Assembly (NCBI GenBank): GCA_021234155.1
Contig: JAJEKV010000013.1
Location: 1,317,787 to 1,381,786, forward strand
Origin: Isoetes taiwanensis
Lineage: Eukaryota > Streptophyta > Lycopodiopsida > Isoetales > Isoetaceae
Reading direction: 5' to 3'
DNA length: 64,000 bases
A program made the translations under genes and the position numbers. Below, in pieces: positions 1-12,621 of the stretch (its first letter is position 1; each line of letters starts with the position of its first letter). The notes below the pieces were generated by a model that did no database searches, was not told where the DNA came from, and saw only the letters and a program-made list of their open reading frames with translations.

Positions 1-1077
1 ATTAAATCATGGAAACTAAAGCAAAACGTACTTTAAAGAAATTAAACATCACCTATTAGCAAAATGGAACGACTGCCCCCACCCATATTCATAAAAGCTC
101 ATCGCAAGATCGTAGTATTTGTGAACCTAGTACATTCAGAATGAATTTAAAAGTTGCATTGGAGTCACAGAAAGGGACAGACACTTGTTAAGTGCAAGTG
201 CTAACATGTCTGTGTAGTTTATTTTCCTGGCTTCTTCATCACCACCATGATAGGAATGATATTTTTTGCACCTAGCATTTGCCAGCATGAGAAGTATTAC
301 ACAATAGCTTTGTCTGACATCCAAAATATTCCAAATGGCACAAGCACTGTCTGACATCCAAAACATTCCTAATGGTGCAAGCACATTCAGAACTCGAAAT
401 AGACTAGAATAGGTCAAATGACACAAGCACTGTTTAACATTCAAAACATTCCAAATGGTGCAAGCACATTCAGATTCGAAATAGACTGTATGGATGAAGC
501 TAGAACATGTCGCATCAAGTAGAAAAGTTTCCAAAATACAATGTGGGATCTTTGGATTAAAAAAGAATGGATCGGTCTAATTCATAAGTACATACAACTA
601 CGAAAGGAAGAAAAGTATAGTACCCAGAAAAACAAGCAGCAGTTTAAACAGATAACAAAGCACTTATTGATCGACAGAAGAAAGCACTTCTTTGCGAGGG
701 ATGTTTCCTTTAAGGCTTGTAGCGAGATCTACTGCACCGGATCCCATGATTAACTCTGATCAGAAAGAGATACCGGTGCCGGTTAGCCGGTTTGCACAAC
801 GGCCGCCCAGCAAGAGTGGTGACCAATAGTTTACAGCCAACTGCAAGTTTGGAGCAGTTTTCGACATATTCTAGACATGTTCCAGCATATACTTAGAATA
901 TATCAGAAACCCCACTTGAACGAGGGTTTGCACCCTAGGGGTAACCCAAAAAGACGTGCCCTATATATTAAGGACATGTATAAACTGTAGTGAAAAATGT
1001 TTTATTTGACATATAACATGGATATGACATGGAGTCTTATATGCTATCTGGCTATTATATTTTATGCATGTCGTAGA
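1..1077. other. Unassigned AT-rich DNA, no gene recognised
   Basis: Short ORFs on both strands show no recognisable domain. The only structure seen is the imperfect tandem repeat at 310-490, listed separately. Confidence 0.6.
310..490. repeat. Imperfect tandem repeat, two to three units
   Basis: The words 'cacaagcactgt', 'acattc(c)aaaacattcc', 'aatggtgcaagcacattcag' and 'tcgaaatagact' recur in the same order about 100-115 bp apart. Point differences between units suggest an old tandem duplication. The 132-codon minus-strand ORF over it is built from the repeat and is not a gene. Confidence 0.75.
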
Positions 1078-1640
1078 AATTGAATTGATTTGAATTGAAT
1101 GATTGTTATCATCTTCGGTGACTAATCTGCCTATGGGACCCAAAAAAGGGAGCGCAACAGACGTTTCCAGATTAAAAAAAAAAATCCGCCCCAAAGGGTT
1201 TTCGAGGGAAAAATTGTCGCAGTAATAAGAACGCTGACAACCTGTATAAATATACATCATGAAATATTGTGATACATGTTAAGACAATGTTCGAGGACAT
1301 TTATCTATGACCTCTTGAAGATATGATCCCAGCAACTGCACTGAAGTCATGCTTAATATCACATGCAATGGCTAGTTGGGCTTGACCAACTCTGCATAGC
1401 ATGCCCGGATGTGATCATACGTTGAACAACTCTTAAAGTGTGACATTCATCCTCAACGGCTCCCACTTGGCAGCAAAGCATGTCTTGGTGTGGCTCTTCA
1501 AACCATCTACCTATCTCAATTTGGAGATGATGCACACCTGTGGGAATTGAGGCAATGAGTCTGTGCTTTTTCATGGGCAAAGGTTATGCATGTAGTGTTG
1601 TGAGCCCCGTTCCAGTGCGAGGTTTATGTGGTGCTGGTAA
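1078..1640 (-). mobile_element. LINE-B 3' fragment (copy 1)
   Basis: On the minus strand, 1580-1359 encodes a decayed LINE C-terminus. Its order of motifs (Lys-Lys-His/Arg-Arg, Ile-Ala-Ser, His-His-Leu, Gly-Arg-Trp, Glu-Asp-Glu-x-His) matches the better copy at 12966-12622. Downstream is the family's 3' UTR, including the segment that can fold on GGGTTTTC / GGATTAAAA at 1160-1212. The element ends in a degenerate (ATTCA)n tail at about 1078-1105. It is 5' truncated, lacks endonuclease and RT, and cannot code for a working protein. Confidence 0.75.
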
Positions 1641-4600
1641 TATGATGCCTTGGCCTATTCACGGGTGCTAACATCCCAAAGCGGCCTTAATCTTCCATTG
1701 GAGTTTTAGTGTATTTCAAAGTCTAAGCCATACTTGGCATGACCATACAAAGTTGTGTGCATCACCCCACAACTTTTGTTGGACCCAAGCCACTACACCA
1801 CTACATCAAATAGCTAGACTACTAAACAAAGCCAGGCAAAACTCAAATTGCACACTGAATGGAGATGGAAGAAATCTTAAATTGTCATTGAGGGTAGCAA
1901 TTTTGTGAAAAACACATTTGCAACAATTTTTTCATCGACGCACTCACAACATATTTTATAGCACCGTTAGGGGCCCATACTGTTCCTATTCCTGTTCCAA
2001 AATTCTACCCCTCTTGAAAATTATCTACTACGCAATCATTGCTATCAATCGCTTTAGCTCTTTTTCTTTAACCTTAGTCGTGATCGTCTTCTACAACTTT
2101 TATTCTACAATTGGCATTGATAGAAGTTACACTAAATTACGTTGAAAAAAATTCCCATGGGATGCTTTCTGCATGTTGCATTGTATTGGGCTTAGTTTTT
2201 TCTCAATTTTTATTTTGATAACGTTTTTTGTTCTATTTGGCAGTTGCCCCAAGCGAAGAATAAGCACGGTTAATCATGATCATTGAATTGCCAATTGAAA
2301 GGTGACAAATAGCTCTTCGAGTACAATAATTATAAGCAGTACACCAATTTCATTATCACTATCACACTACAAATGTCATTTTGAAGGTAATCTAGCATCT
2401 GCAATACATAAGACTTAAACTTGGAATTTAGAGAAGGTTGATGTTGAGAAGAAGATTTCAATGAATTGGCCCCTGACAAGCTTGGAGGTCACTTGCTGCA
2501 ATGACTAAAAGCAAGTTGGACGAATGGATATATCATGATAGAGATCCTAATATTGATGCCACAATAATGAAATTACAAATGGATAAGATAAGATAAAATA
2601 AGTGGAGGAAATACGTCTTAAGGAATCTATGGAGGATTTATATGATACCATGGGTAATGATAGGAAAAAGCAACCATTAGAAGCAAAATGAGATCTCATT
2701 TCATCCTATTAAGGGTGCTTGAAATGCCATGCCAGCATTTTAAACTGGCCAATAAGTTTCAATATGTTTGATCTCAGGATTAGTGGCAGCCTGTAATTAA
2801 TGCAACTGTAACTAATCTCATTGTATCAAGTTTTCCTTATAACTCCAATTCATAAGTTATTTCTTGTAATGGGGTTCCTCTTCTTAAGAACTTCTAGCAA
2901 TAACCCATTGTTTAAAAAATGACAGTTGCAATTTATGTTTCAACGGTCGTGCTTCTTGTCCCTATCATAAACCTGATATGATCCATAAAGAAAAACCTCT
3001 TCTTTTCGTACACATTCTGATGTACTAATTTTTGTAGACAAATAGGCCGATGTGTTTCCATAGCAATTACGGTAGCAAGAATTATAGTTGTTGTTGTTAG
3101 TTTTTTTTTTTTTTTAATTGTGATTAAATGATATTCCAAGATGGCTACATGCATGCTATGCATGGTCAAGCAGGTACGTGGTGGAGCATGTGCCATATTT
3201 TCAAAACATGTTGTGCACATTTTCAAAACTTGTTGTGCACGTTTGGCTCCAAAATGTTATTCTTTTCTTATTTCTCTTATGTTTGGGAATAATATTGGAA
3301 TACATAGATACTACTATTTGAAAACATTGTATGTTGACCCTATTGCTTAATAGATCGCATCAGTTTGATCTTATGAGACCTTAGAACAAGGTATGCCAAA
3401 TTTATAGAAAAGCACTTACTTTTTAATTATGGGATGGCATGGCATGTTTGCCAAGTGTCTCACTTTTAGAAAATGGTTGCATGCATTCATTTTCACAAGA
3501 GAAAGCACGTTCAATTGTACAAATTAGAATATTTTAATGGGACTCAAATGTCATTTGCAAAAATGGACCATGTAGGTTTGAAATTTTATATTTATATTAT
3601 AAAAAAGACATGTCTATTTTATGGCTGATAATGGAGGTAGTTATCACCATTGTGGCATCCTTTCTTCTCTTCAACGGCAAACAAGGAGAGCGCCTTCTTG
3701 CCGCTTCATTTCATAAGCACTATGATCAGGATGGCACAAACCTTGCCGATGCATAGCAAAAGCTGCAGCTTTAGCATGATGAGGCGCTATGGATCGATAT
3801 AAACCACCTTTTTTTTGGACAAAGCCCACATCAAGAACACTTCTCAGGTGTGGCCTTTTGTTCCCTAAATCATCTTGTTATGTGGCTACAGATCTTAGGA
3901 ATAAACTTTTGGATCACAAACTTTCATTTGAAAGCGGTAAGGGCATTTAGGTCTGATTCCGGAAATCAATTCTTGATGCAGCATTTTTTTTTTAAATCAG
4001 ACTGTTTTTACTTGAAATGGTAGAGCATATGTTGCTGTTTCCGAAACATATAATTAATAGAAAAACAGAGCTTCCTACAGAGAGTTATGCCATTTTTTCT
4101 AAGAGCTGTAATTTTATGGCAGCAAGTACTTTCTTTGTAATTTTGGCATACCTAGATTTGGTTTTTTGTAAAGATTGATGAGTTCATATGCATATGAACT
4201 TATAAGCCATAAGCTTTAAGAAATGTATGTAATTAGCTTTTCTAAACAGGTTTTGAGTATTTGCATTGTAATTTGAGTACTAACGCATGCTCAAAGTCTA
4301 TGGCTTGTTTAATGATGCTCATGTAAAAATCATGATCCACTAGTATTTGGAGGATTGATGATGCTAACATAAAGATTCACATTTTGTTTAGCATTTTTTA
4401 TTGAAAATAGATGGATACAATACAACTAGGTGAAGGGCGAAAAGCCATGAAGTCTTATTGCTTACCTGCTAGCTGCTTTACATTTACCCTTATCAGGCTA
4501 ACTTGTAATTGGTTTGGCTGCAGGTAACCAAGACTTCATCTCTTAGAAGTATTATTTCAGAATTGGTGACTTGAAGATATGATTATAGACAATCATTCTT

Positions 4601-6404
4601 ATACTTTGAGGAAGATCTACATATTGGTGAGATCCTTCCTTTTTGGATTATCCATATATACAAAGCATTCAGTTGAAGTAAAATTTGGACACGTGTTTGT
4701 ACGATAAGCCTGCATAGTTTGTGGGTTAATGTTTGAATGATAAGGCTGCATAGTTTGTGGATTACTAATGTACTTGAGAACAAGTAATTTAAAACATGTA
4801 TTTGACATGTATGAACATGCACAGTTCTGTAAAGACATACTAAAAGGTCTTTATCAAGTATATTATTTTGGTCTTTTAATTTATAAAAGAGTCATATTTG
4901 CTGTTCAAGGCTTATAAGATTAGGCTAGTTTTGTATGCCTTGATAAGTATCGTGGACCATGGATGTGGAGTACCATCTTGGATTAGCCTAGTCCATGTAT
5001 GGCTGGATAAGTCTACCAAGGGATTGACCGAGGTAGATACTCATGCTAGTATGGCTTTTGTCTGAAGCTAGTTTGGGCGGGTTTTTTTTTTTAAACGAAT
5101 AGTCGCTACTTTTAATATTGGTTTAATGGTGTAGTTGGTTATCACATTAGATTTACAGACTAAAGGTCTTCAATTCAAACTTGGAAAAAACTGTAATATT
5201 TCAAACACTTTTTTTCTCCATATTCGTCATTGATTTCCAAAATGCAGGCGACCTGCTAATGCTCATATGCCAAGGTCAATTCAAGGTGGAAGGGGGTAAA
5301 AACTAAGAATATATGGAGCCAAAAATTTGAGACTGATAGTTCAAAAATATTGTATATACCATATGACTTGCCCTTGACCTGTGAATCTAGGGAAGGCTTT
5401 GCTCCTTCTAGCAATCCAAGAAGAGATGTCAGATTAATGTTTATATTGTTTAAATGTCAGGTTGAGACATTGCAGAAACTTATGAATTATCGGAAGTCAC
5501 AATCCTCACACAGCAATAACGTGTAGCGCTTGTACGTGTTTTGAAAATGTATAAAGCTAACAATGATCTAGTATAAGGTTCCTGCTTATAACATAAATGT
5601 TGTGATGCTTGTGGATTGGAATTTCGATCAAAATAGGATTTTAGTGTGAAGTTTCATGTGTTTTGTTCCTAGAAGATATGCAATGCGTAGCCACTGTGTG
5701 TAAAGCACCTGTTCTAAGTAGTATGGTTTTAGAATTGGGCTTACATGCTCAGGAAGTAGGATGCAAAGCCACATCATAAAGTACAAAAAAGGGAATAGCC
5801 ATGAGGCTAGACATGCCAACGTAGTCTCTACATTTCTATTTAAAAAAAAAAGAAAAGAAAAAAAAAATGACTTAATAATCAAAGCAAGGCTCGATAGGTG
5901 GATGTCGAAGGATAATTGCGCGGCACCTCTATATACTGCCCACTTACATGCTAGGCGAGCCTCCGTACTTTGGCTAACTCAAAATTCTATTGGGCTGGTT
6001 GTTGTAACGTCAGACTTTCTGAATCGAGTAAGGTTAACCCTACGAAGATGACTAGCCATATTAGAAAATTGTACTAAGATATACATGGTTTGTTTCTTTC
6101 GTATCCTGCATACTTGGCAGGTCAAGGGTGTTGCAAAGAAAAATTTGAAGAAGACATTTCAAGTAAATAGTGATCATGGTAAATGTGAATGGTGAAATGC
6201 AAATTGCAAGGGGGTTATATTGTACTAGCCATACAACTCATGTGAGTGACCTTTGGGTGCTTGGGGGTTGAGAAAAACATACATATAAAACATACACACG
6301 TACATCTTTTGTATATTTCATATCATACATAGTCGTGAGGGGGAATCTGGCAGGAGGAAAAGATTTTTTATGTGTATGGAAATGGTTTTTTTGGTCTTGG
6401 AACA
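1641..6404. other. 4.8 kb with no recognised gene
   Basis: AT-rich DNA with many homopolymer runs and short ORFs that match nothing I know. A two-copy ~37 bp repeat ('ctgcatagtttgtgg') lies at about 4705-4765. No LTR, TIR or long ORF was found. Confidence 0.5.
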
Positions 6405-6712
6405 CAAAAAGATTTAAATTGGATTGAATTTTATCATCTACAAAGACCAGATGGCCTATGGGACTCAGATAACAAAGAACAATCGGGCTATTACTGTAGA
6501 GGATTAAAAACCCCTGCCTCAAATGGTTTAAGAACAAAAAACTACATGGCAGTAAGCGGCCTGCTGATAAACTATGCATTTGCACATTTGTCTTTGTCAA
6601 TATAATGATCGGATACAATTGAGCCCCCATGTTCATTGTCTCTTGGATATATGATGCCAGCGTGCTCACTGAAGACGTATTCATCATTACGTGTAGCAGT
6701 TGATTAGATGTA
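6405..6712 (-). mobile_element. LINE-B 3' fragment (copy 2)
   Basis: Minus-strand codons at 6700-6620 keep the C-terminal Leu-Ala-Ser-Tyr-Ile-Gln-Glu motif seen in the copies at 8.4 and 12.7 kb. The 3' UTR follows (GGATTAAAAACCCC at 6504). The end is 'gatgataaaattcaatcc', an (ATTCA)-like tail. It sits directly against copy 3 in the same orientation. Confidence 0.7.
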
Positions 6713-6720
6713 ACCAACCC

Positions 6721-7020
6721 ATATAGAATAGAATAGAATAGAATAGAATAGAATTGTTTTTATCGTCCACGGAGACCAATCGGCCTATGGGACCCAATAC
6801 AAAAAGCGCAGCAGTCACATTACTGCCCGGATTAAAAAACCCCCGCCCCGAAGGGTTTTCGAGGGAAAAACCGTGGCAGCAATAAGACTGCTGACAACGA
6901 TTAAATGGTTGACTGGGGGCTTATCTGAGCCCTCAAGTCCGGTACTTCCTGAATGTATGATCCGAGTGAGCGCACCGAAGTCGTGCCCAATATCATGTGT
7001 AGGTGGGGGTCATTTTCGGT
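6721..7020 (-). mobile_element. LINE-B 3' fragment (copy 3) with (ATTCT)n tail
   Basis: Well preserved 3' end. On the minus strand the UTR stem-loop segment (6833-6880) is followed by 'gtctccgtggacgataaaaa' and a clean pentanucleotide tail, (ATTCT)n, at 6721-6753. The coding part is limited to the last residues of ORF2 around 6950. The same terminal sequence and tail recur inside LINE-A ORF2 at 56925-56976. Confidence 0.8.
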
Positions 7021-7289
7021 GTCAGTGATACATAGTGCTTTGGTTGTGCTTTTTATTTTTAGACTAAAATTTTAACCTGTCACGCACAATACGGTGAACA
7101 GTTTCTCATATAGGGCACCAAAAGTTCTGCCTCAATTTCCATCCCATTTTGGAAAGTTCATTGGTCATGTCATTGATCCTCCTTGGTCTAATTCTCCCAG
7201 TTTTTAGTGGATTCTACCAGCTTGAACTCAATTTTGAAAATTTAATTGGACAATCTTCATTTCAGACAGTTTGCACAGGTTTCTAATTA

Positions 7290-7900
7290 CATGCCAGTGT
7301 GGAACATGGATCAAGGAGTGGTTATAGAGCAAAGCCTTTCCAATGGCATGCAGGCTCAAAATCTATTTGATTCAAGCAGAAACAAGGTCATATAGTCCCT
7401 AGGTCCTAATGATGAGTCTTCTGATAGTTTTACATGCATTGATGACTGCAAAAAGGGATGCAATTGTGGATCTTCTAGTACTACATGTAGGCAAATTTTA
7501 TCTATTAAAAGGAAGACGTACAAAAATAACATGAGGCATTATGAAATCAAGGCACTACATTCAGGAAGGAAGAAACGATGACAACCACACAGAAGCAAAA
7601 GCTAGCCAAGACAATTATTAATTACATTGACAAGGTATGCTTTGTTTGTGACTCTAATGATAGAAAGGAGGTAATTTCTAGGGCAGTGACAATGTGAAGA
7701 AAATTCTTGAAAGCAAGAAACATGGTAGGACACAATCAAGCTTTGAACTTGAAGAGGACTGTATATGCTGCCTTGGACAAAAGGGCAGTTGCCGAACTTG
7801 GCGGACCCTGGTCCATGTTTAAGAGGAGAAGCATATCCAATGGACAGATCGTAAAGTACACAACTTTTGGATTTTTGAAACTAGGGTGTCTTCAAATAAA
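7290..7900 (+). pseudogene. Possible decayed coding stretch, Cys-rich, unrecognised
   Basis: Around 7420-7560 the plus strand reads as a short Cys-rich stretch (a Cys-Lys-Lys-Gly-Cys-Asn-Cys motif) followed by a basic segment. Around 7700-7800 another frame gives an acidic, Cys-containing stretch. They could be upstream exons of the broken gene at 10458-12135, which also has Cys-rich exons, but no splice sites link them convincingly. Function unknown, and this may be chance. Confidence 0.2.
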
Positions 7901-8159
7901 AGATAGGTTATGAAATTGAGGAGATCTACTAATGGTGATAGAATGTCAAAGCCATATAATTTACATCTAATTCACTTTCTAGAAGAGGCATAGGTATGTG
8001 GTTGGTTGTTTTCTTGAGTGACATAAAGTTTCTCTTTAGCTTACATTGCATGCTTGAATTTCAGGTCATGTTCTAAAAGACTCAAGAGGCAATATCTAGA
8101 AATGAAGATAGGATTGAGGATGTTTGGAGCCTTGAAACCTAAGTTTGTGAGAAGATTAA

Positions 8160-8990
8160 AGGAAGGAAGGAAGGAAGGTATTTTTATCGTCCACGGAGAC
8201 CAATCGGTCTATGGGACCCAATACAAAAGCGCAGCAAGTGGATTACTACCCGGATTAAAAAACCCCCGCCCCGAAGGGTTTTCGAGGGAAGAACCGTGGC
8301 AGCAATCAGCCTGCTGACAAACTGTTCCAATATACAAAATGCAAAAACACGCAAACATATACACTCATGCACCGCACCCGTAGTGCCTGATCAGCGGGCA
8401 GCCAGGCGGGGCAAAGGTGAGCTCGCAGATCCAGTACCTCCTGAATGTATGACCCCAGAGCACGTACTGACGGTGTGTTCATCAGCAAATGTAGGGGCAA
8501 GTCTGACCGTACTAAGGGGGAGCCGATCCGCCCGTGATCCGACCGAATGCCGGGCAACTCGAAAGTGTGAGACTCATCCTCAATGGCACCCGGCTGACAA
8601 AGCATCGACAGAGCCCGTCCCCGGCGGGGCTCCCCCAATCCACCCGCCTGCCTCGATGCAAGATGGTGGGCACCGGCGAATGGAGGCAATGAGTCCGCGC
8701 TTTTCGTGGGTACCGGGAACGCGCAGTACCCCCTGCGGGCCCCGGCCAACACGGGTTGATGTGCTCCTTGTAATGGGCCGTTTTGACCTGCTCTAGAGCG
8801 CCGGGTCCCGTGAGCTTGCCAAGGAAGCAAGCGCCCGTGTACTCCCCGCGAAGCCGCCACGATCGGCCTCTCAGGTCCACCGCGACGCACTGCGTTTTTG
8901 CACGTTCCATCGGGCGAACCACCGATCTCTCTTACCCTCCAACAGGCCCCGAGCCACTTGGGATCCCCATAGATTGCCTGAACGGCATAA
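8160..8990 (-). mobile_element. LINE-B 3' fragment (copy 4), (TTCC)n tail
   Basis: GC-rich fragment. The minus strand from 8922 down carries overlapping frameshifted ORFs with the family C-terminus (Ile-Glu-Asp-Glu-Ser-His, Ser-Tyr-Ile-Gln-Glu). The conserved 3' UTR follows (8253-8300) and then a (TTCC)n tail at 8160-8180. The tail unit differs from copies 1-3 although the preceding bases (gacgataaaaa) are the same. It may belong to one element with the RT fragment at 9765-10250, the two being split by the AT-rich stretch between them. Confidence 0.8.
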
Positions 8991-9764
8991 AATCCGCTTT
9001 CCGCAGCAAAAATAGACGAAAAGAAGGCAAGAGGAGGGCCCCAAACTCACCCTATATTAACCACTTTCGGGAAAAATAGGCGATGTGTCTATCAAGGTGG
9101 GAACCCATATTGAGTTCCCACTACATGTGCTAGTGGGAAGAGTTCGACGAACTTCGTTCCCATAAAGTTCCCATGGGAACTTGAGTTCCGATAAAGGGGA
9201 ACTAAATTTACAAAGGAATGGAAAAAGAAGTGCGAATATGATTTAAAACAATGCTATTTTTTTCCTCCTATTTTTGGCTTCTTTCCAAGGCCGACATTCT
9301 AGGTCGGATGAAAGAGATCTGGCGGATCTTGCCTCTGTTGCCTACCTCCCCCAAACCTCACTAAAAGATTTTGTTCATAATGAGTTTTTACAAGGGTTAA
9401 GATTTATTCTTCGACGTGAAATTAAAGCACCTGCTAAATGCAACCTTTTGCCACACAAATAACTTTGCAATAAAATCTTTTCCAGTGCCACGTTTCCATA
9501 TTTTGCAATTTGAAATCTTCCCAAACTAAAAGTTTTATGTTGGTATTAAAGGTGTTTTCTAGTTTTATGTATTTTTAGTTACTATATTTTAGTTATGTGT
9601 TTTTCTAAAAGCTTATAACTTCTTAAAATTGTTGTTTTCAAACTTTAAATGAGCTATCTATTACGGATGGTATTTCACATTTTTTTCCCAACAGATGCAA
9701 AGGGAACTCCAAAACCGCTTTGAATTTTAAAAATTGAAGGAGGGGAACTCTACCCCAGGTTCAA
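8991..9764. other. AT-rich stretch between two LINE-B pieces
   Basis: The composition changes sharply from the GC-rich LINE-B on both sides. At 9100-9200 there is a cluster of short complementary words (gttccca / tgggaac, repeated several times) that could form hairpins, and gggaact words recur near 9740. This could be an insertion splitting one LINE-B copy, but I could not define termini or a TSD. Confidence 0.4.
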
Positions 9765-10250
9765 TTTTACTTGTAGGTGGGCGACGGACCTCCATAGGAC
9801 CTGTCCGGGCCGTGATATGTGAGTGCGTGAGGCGGAGTGGCGTGAAGAGGATATGAGAACCACCGGTCTTGGCCGATTCACGCAGCGCATGTCCGAGAGC
9901 CCCACGTAATGTGTCTAGGGCATCCAGATGAGACTGCATAGCTTCTGGGGTGTGGGCCAGAAGGTCAACATCGTCCGCATAGATGAGCTGGCGGGTGACC
10001 TGGTGCAAAAGCTGTATACCATCCCCTCCATGCTCAGTAAGCCAGGGCTCTAACTGAACAATGTAGAGGCCAAAAAGTGTTGGGGAGAGGGGGCAGCCCT
10101 GCCGGACCCCGATACTACTGGTGAATGCTTGGCCCGTCGGCTGCATCCTGCCAAAACAACTCTCATACAACCTGTATATGGCATTCTGCACAGGCAGCGG
10201 CAGCCCCAGTTGACACAGTCTAGCTCATAGCTTTTCCCGGGGGACCGAGA
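9765..10250 (-). pseudogene. LINE reverse transcriptase fragment
   Basis: Minus-strand translation gives the core of a non-LTR RT. A pre-motif Pro-Arg-Glu-Lys-Leu and Arg-Leu-x-Gln-Leu-Gly lies near 10240-10210. Gly-Val-Arg-Gln-Gly-Cys-Pro-Leu-Ser-Pro follows at about 10110-10080, and the catalytic Tyr-Ala-Asp-Asp at about 9990-9975. A 1-nt shift at about 10200 separates the first part from the rest. Endonuclease, fingers and C-terminus are absent, so the protein would be inactive. Orientation and composition fit the LINE-B copies around it. Confidence 0.85.
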
Positions 10251-10457
10251 AGCATATTGTTGCATATATCATATGCGAATGGAATATGTTAGGCAGACCA
10301 TCAACAAGCCAAAGCGAGATTCGAATATCCATGGTCCAAACTATACATGCTAATAAAGCATTTGTGGTCCAAGTCCAATTTGTACAACTAATACGCACAC
10401 TTTCAATAGTCTTAGTGAGATGTGGAGATCTATGGAATGTACTAAAAAGGAGACAAC

Positions 10458-12135
10458 AGATTGGTGCAACCCCAAATGTTTGACAATGGAGTGTGATGAT
10501 TGTAGTATGAAATTATTCACAAGATGCCCTAAAGAAAAGTTCAAGAGAATGAAATGTGATTGGAAGAACTTCGAGAAGGTTAGGACTTGATTCTTGTTAT
10601 GTTTTTTTTATTTAGATTGGTTTCATCAACTAGAAGTTGTTTAGAGTTATTATTTTTGTTTGAATTTTCACTGTTGTTGAATTGATTGTACTTTCGTAGG
10701 TCAAAGCAACATCTGTGAAGGATAAGGGTGGGAAACCCACTGTCGAAACCAGGGATTTGATGAATTTAGCATACAAAATCACCTTATTACATGAGTTTAT
10801 GGAACATGTTGAGGCAGTCATCAAGAAATTTACTCTTCATAATTACACGACGAGGTGGCAGGCGGATCAGTTTAAGGAGTGCTTGCAAACATTTCCAGAG
10901 GATACGATTGTCTCTGTCATTGACTGTGCGGAGAACTATACGTTCAAAATCCAACAGGAGATTCAAGCAATGCATTGGCATAATGATCAGTGTTCTCTAC
11001 TTGTACACATTACTTACAGGCATGCAAAGAAGACGAGGAGACAAATCTTGTTGTTGGCGACCGCAAATTGGTGAAGGAAACTCATTTTTATATCTCTATG
11101 TATCGCTTGCATGATATATTATTCGTACAATATTGTCTCCAAAAACATGTTGATTATTGTATTCTGAACCGATGGTTGTGTGCAGCACAATTCAAATCCT
11201 TGAGGTGATTCTACTATTTAGGAAGATTTTTCCAATCTAATGGAGTTAAAATTTCATGGAACTCTTTTACAGCTTGCCATGGTAAAGGGGGGCACAATGG
11301 TGTCAGGCAGTCATAAAGAGGATTCTTACAAGTGAGATGTTGAAGAAAAATAGTACACCTTTGAGGAATGCAAAGGATGTTATGTTGTTCTTGATTCGGT
11401 ACTTTCGCGAAGAAAGAGACACTAAGGAAAGCAAGATCATCAGGTATAAACATGCATTCAAGTTTTTTTTGTCATTCAATGCATGCTAATTTGAGAGAAG
11501 TTGCTAATGTAGTCCATTATATGTACATGGTGCTTTGGCATATACAAATAGATGATCTTTGCAGGAAGTTAAGTGACTTACGATTGTAATATTTTGAAGG
11601 AGACCAAGAATATACACATTATTCAACCAATTTGGCAAGAGGATCCATGCTTTCTCACAAAACTTTATTTTTGCTTTTGTATTAGTCATTGGCGGGGTCT
11701 ATGGAATGAGCGTAAGAACATAAAAAGATTGGGATGCTACACATTTTCAACCTTAAAACACGAGATCATGCTGAGCATATACCAGTCACTCATGTTCAAT
11801 ATGAGGGAGACAACCAATGGAAGGCAGAACTTGTCGAGGTAGGTGATAATTTTATGTTCAATGCCGAAGCAAATGAAGATAATGTGGACTTTTGGATTGT
11901 GAAATGTCCTGAACCAGTGGAAAATGCATTCAAGATCAATGGGGTTCAGAATTTAGCAGGCAGAAGGTTATTCCCACAGATAAGTACTACAAATATTTGG
12001 GTGAAAATAAACATGAACTTCTGAATCATATTTCAAAAGTTAGTTGCTATTCCCATCTCGTCATTTGTGCAAAGGTGGAATTGATTGCTGATTTTGATGA
12101 TGATAACATATCACTTGCAGTTAGGAACACATGAG
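10458..12135 (+). pseudogene. Decayed multi-exon gene, probably transposon-derived
   Basis: A first exon (10458-10578) is Cys-rich (Cys-x3-Cys-x4-Cys-x2-Cys spacing). A clean GT-AG intron of 121 nt (10579-10699) joins it in phase 0 to 10700-11020, which encodes Trp-Gln-Ala-Asp-Gln and Ile-Asp-Cys-Ala-Glu-Asn-Tyr. After frame changes the stretch 11170-11300 still shows Ala-Gln-Phe-Lys, Ile-Ser-Trp-Asn and His-Gly-Lys-Gly-Gly-His-Asn-Gly. The C-terminal part (11790-12135) carries Phe-Trp-Ile-Val-Lys-Cys and ends at a stop near 12133. I recall this order of motifs (Asp-x-x-Glu-Asn-Tyr, then His-Gly-Lys-Gly-x-x-Asp-Gly) from a family of uncharacterised eukaryotic, possibly transposase-like proteins. 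Frameshifts and stops make this copy non-functional. The family assignment is from memory. Confidence 0.55.
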
Positions 12136-12621
12136 TTGATCATAAAGTTATTTGCCACTCCCTAACTTTGAAACACTTGTTAGTAGCACCTTCAAAGCAG
12201 GAAAGGAGATCCAGCTTACAAAGCAAGATATTTTATAAAAAGTTAGGAAGAAGGTTGTGGCCAGGAACAAAAAATCAAGTGCATCTCATGGTAGAAGTGC
12301 TCTAGAAAAAGGTAAAAAAGGGGAAGACAAAGCAATAATTAGTAAAACTAGCCAAAAGGAGGATTCAAGGAAAAGAAAATGAGTAGGTAATATGCTACAG
12401 ATTAAGTTGAGCTGATGCTCCATGTATATTTGTAAGGAAGGAAGGAAGGAAGGAAGTATATTTTAACGTCCGTAGAGGCCAAACTTGACCTATGAGATGG
12501 TACATGCAGTACACAAAGCAGAGAAAACCACACCAAAAAGACAAATGCTACTATACAATGTGTCCCTACTACTGGGATGAAAAAACCCCCACATGGGAGG
12601 AAAAAACCTGGTAGTAGGCTC

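Noticed and set aside
8296-8796. Pro/Arg-rich 166-codon plus-strand ORF
   Set aside because: Antisense shadow of the GC-rich LINE-B fragment.
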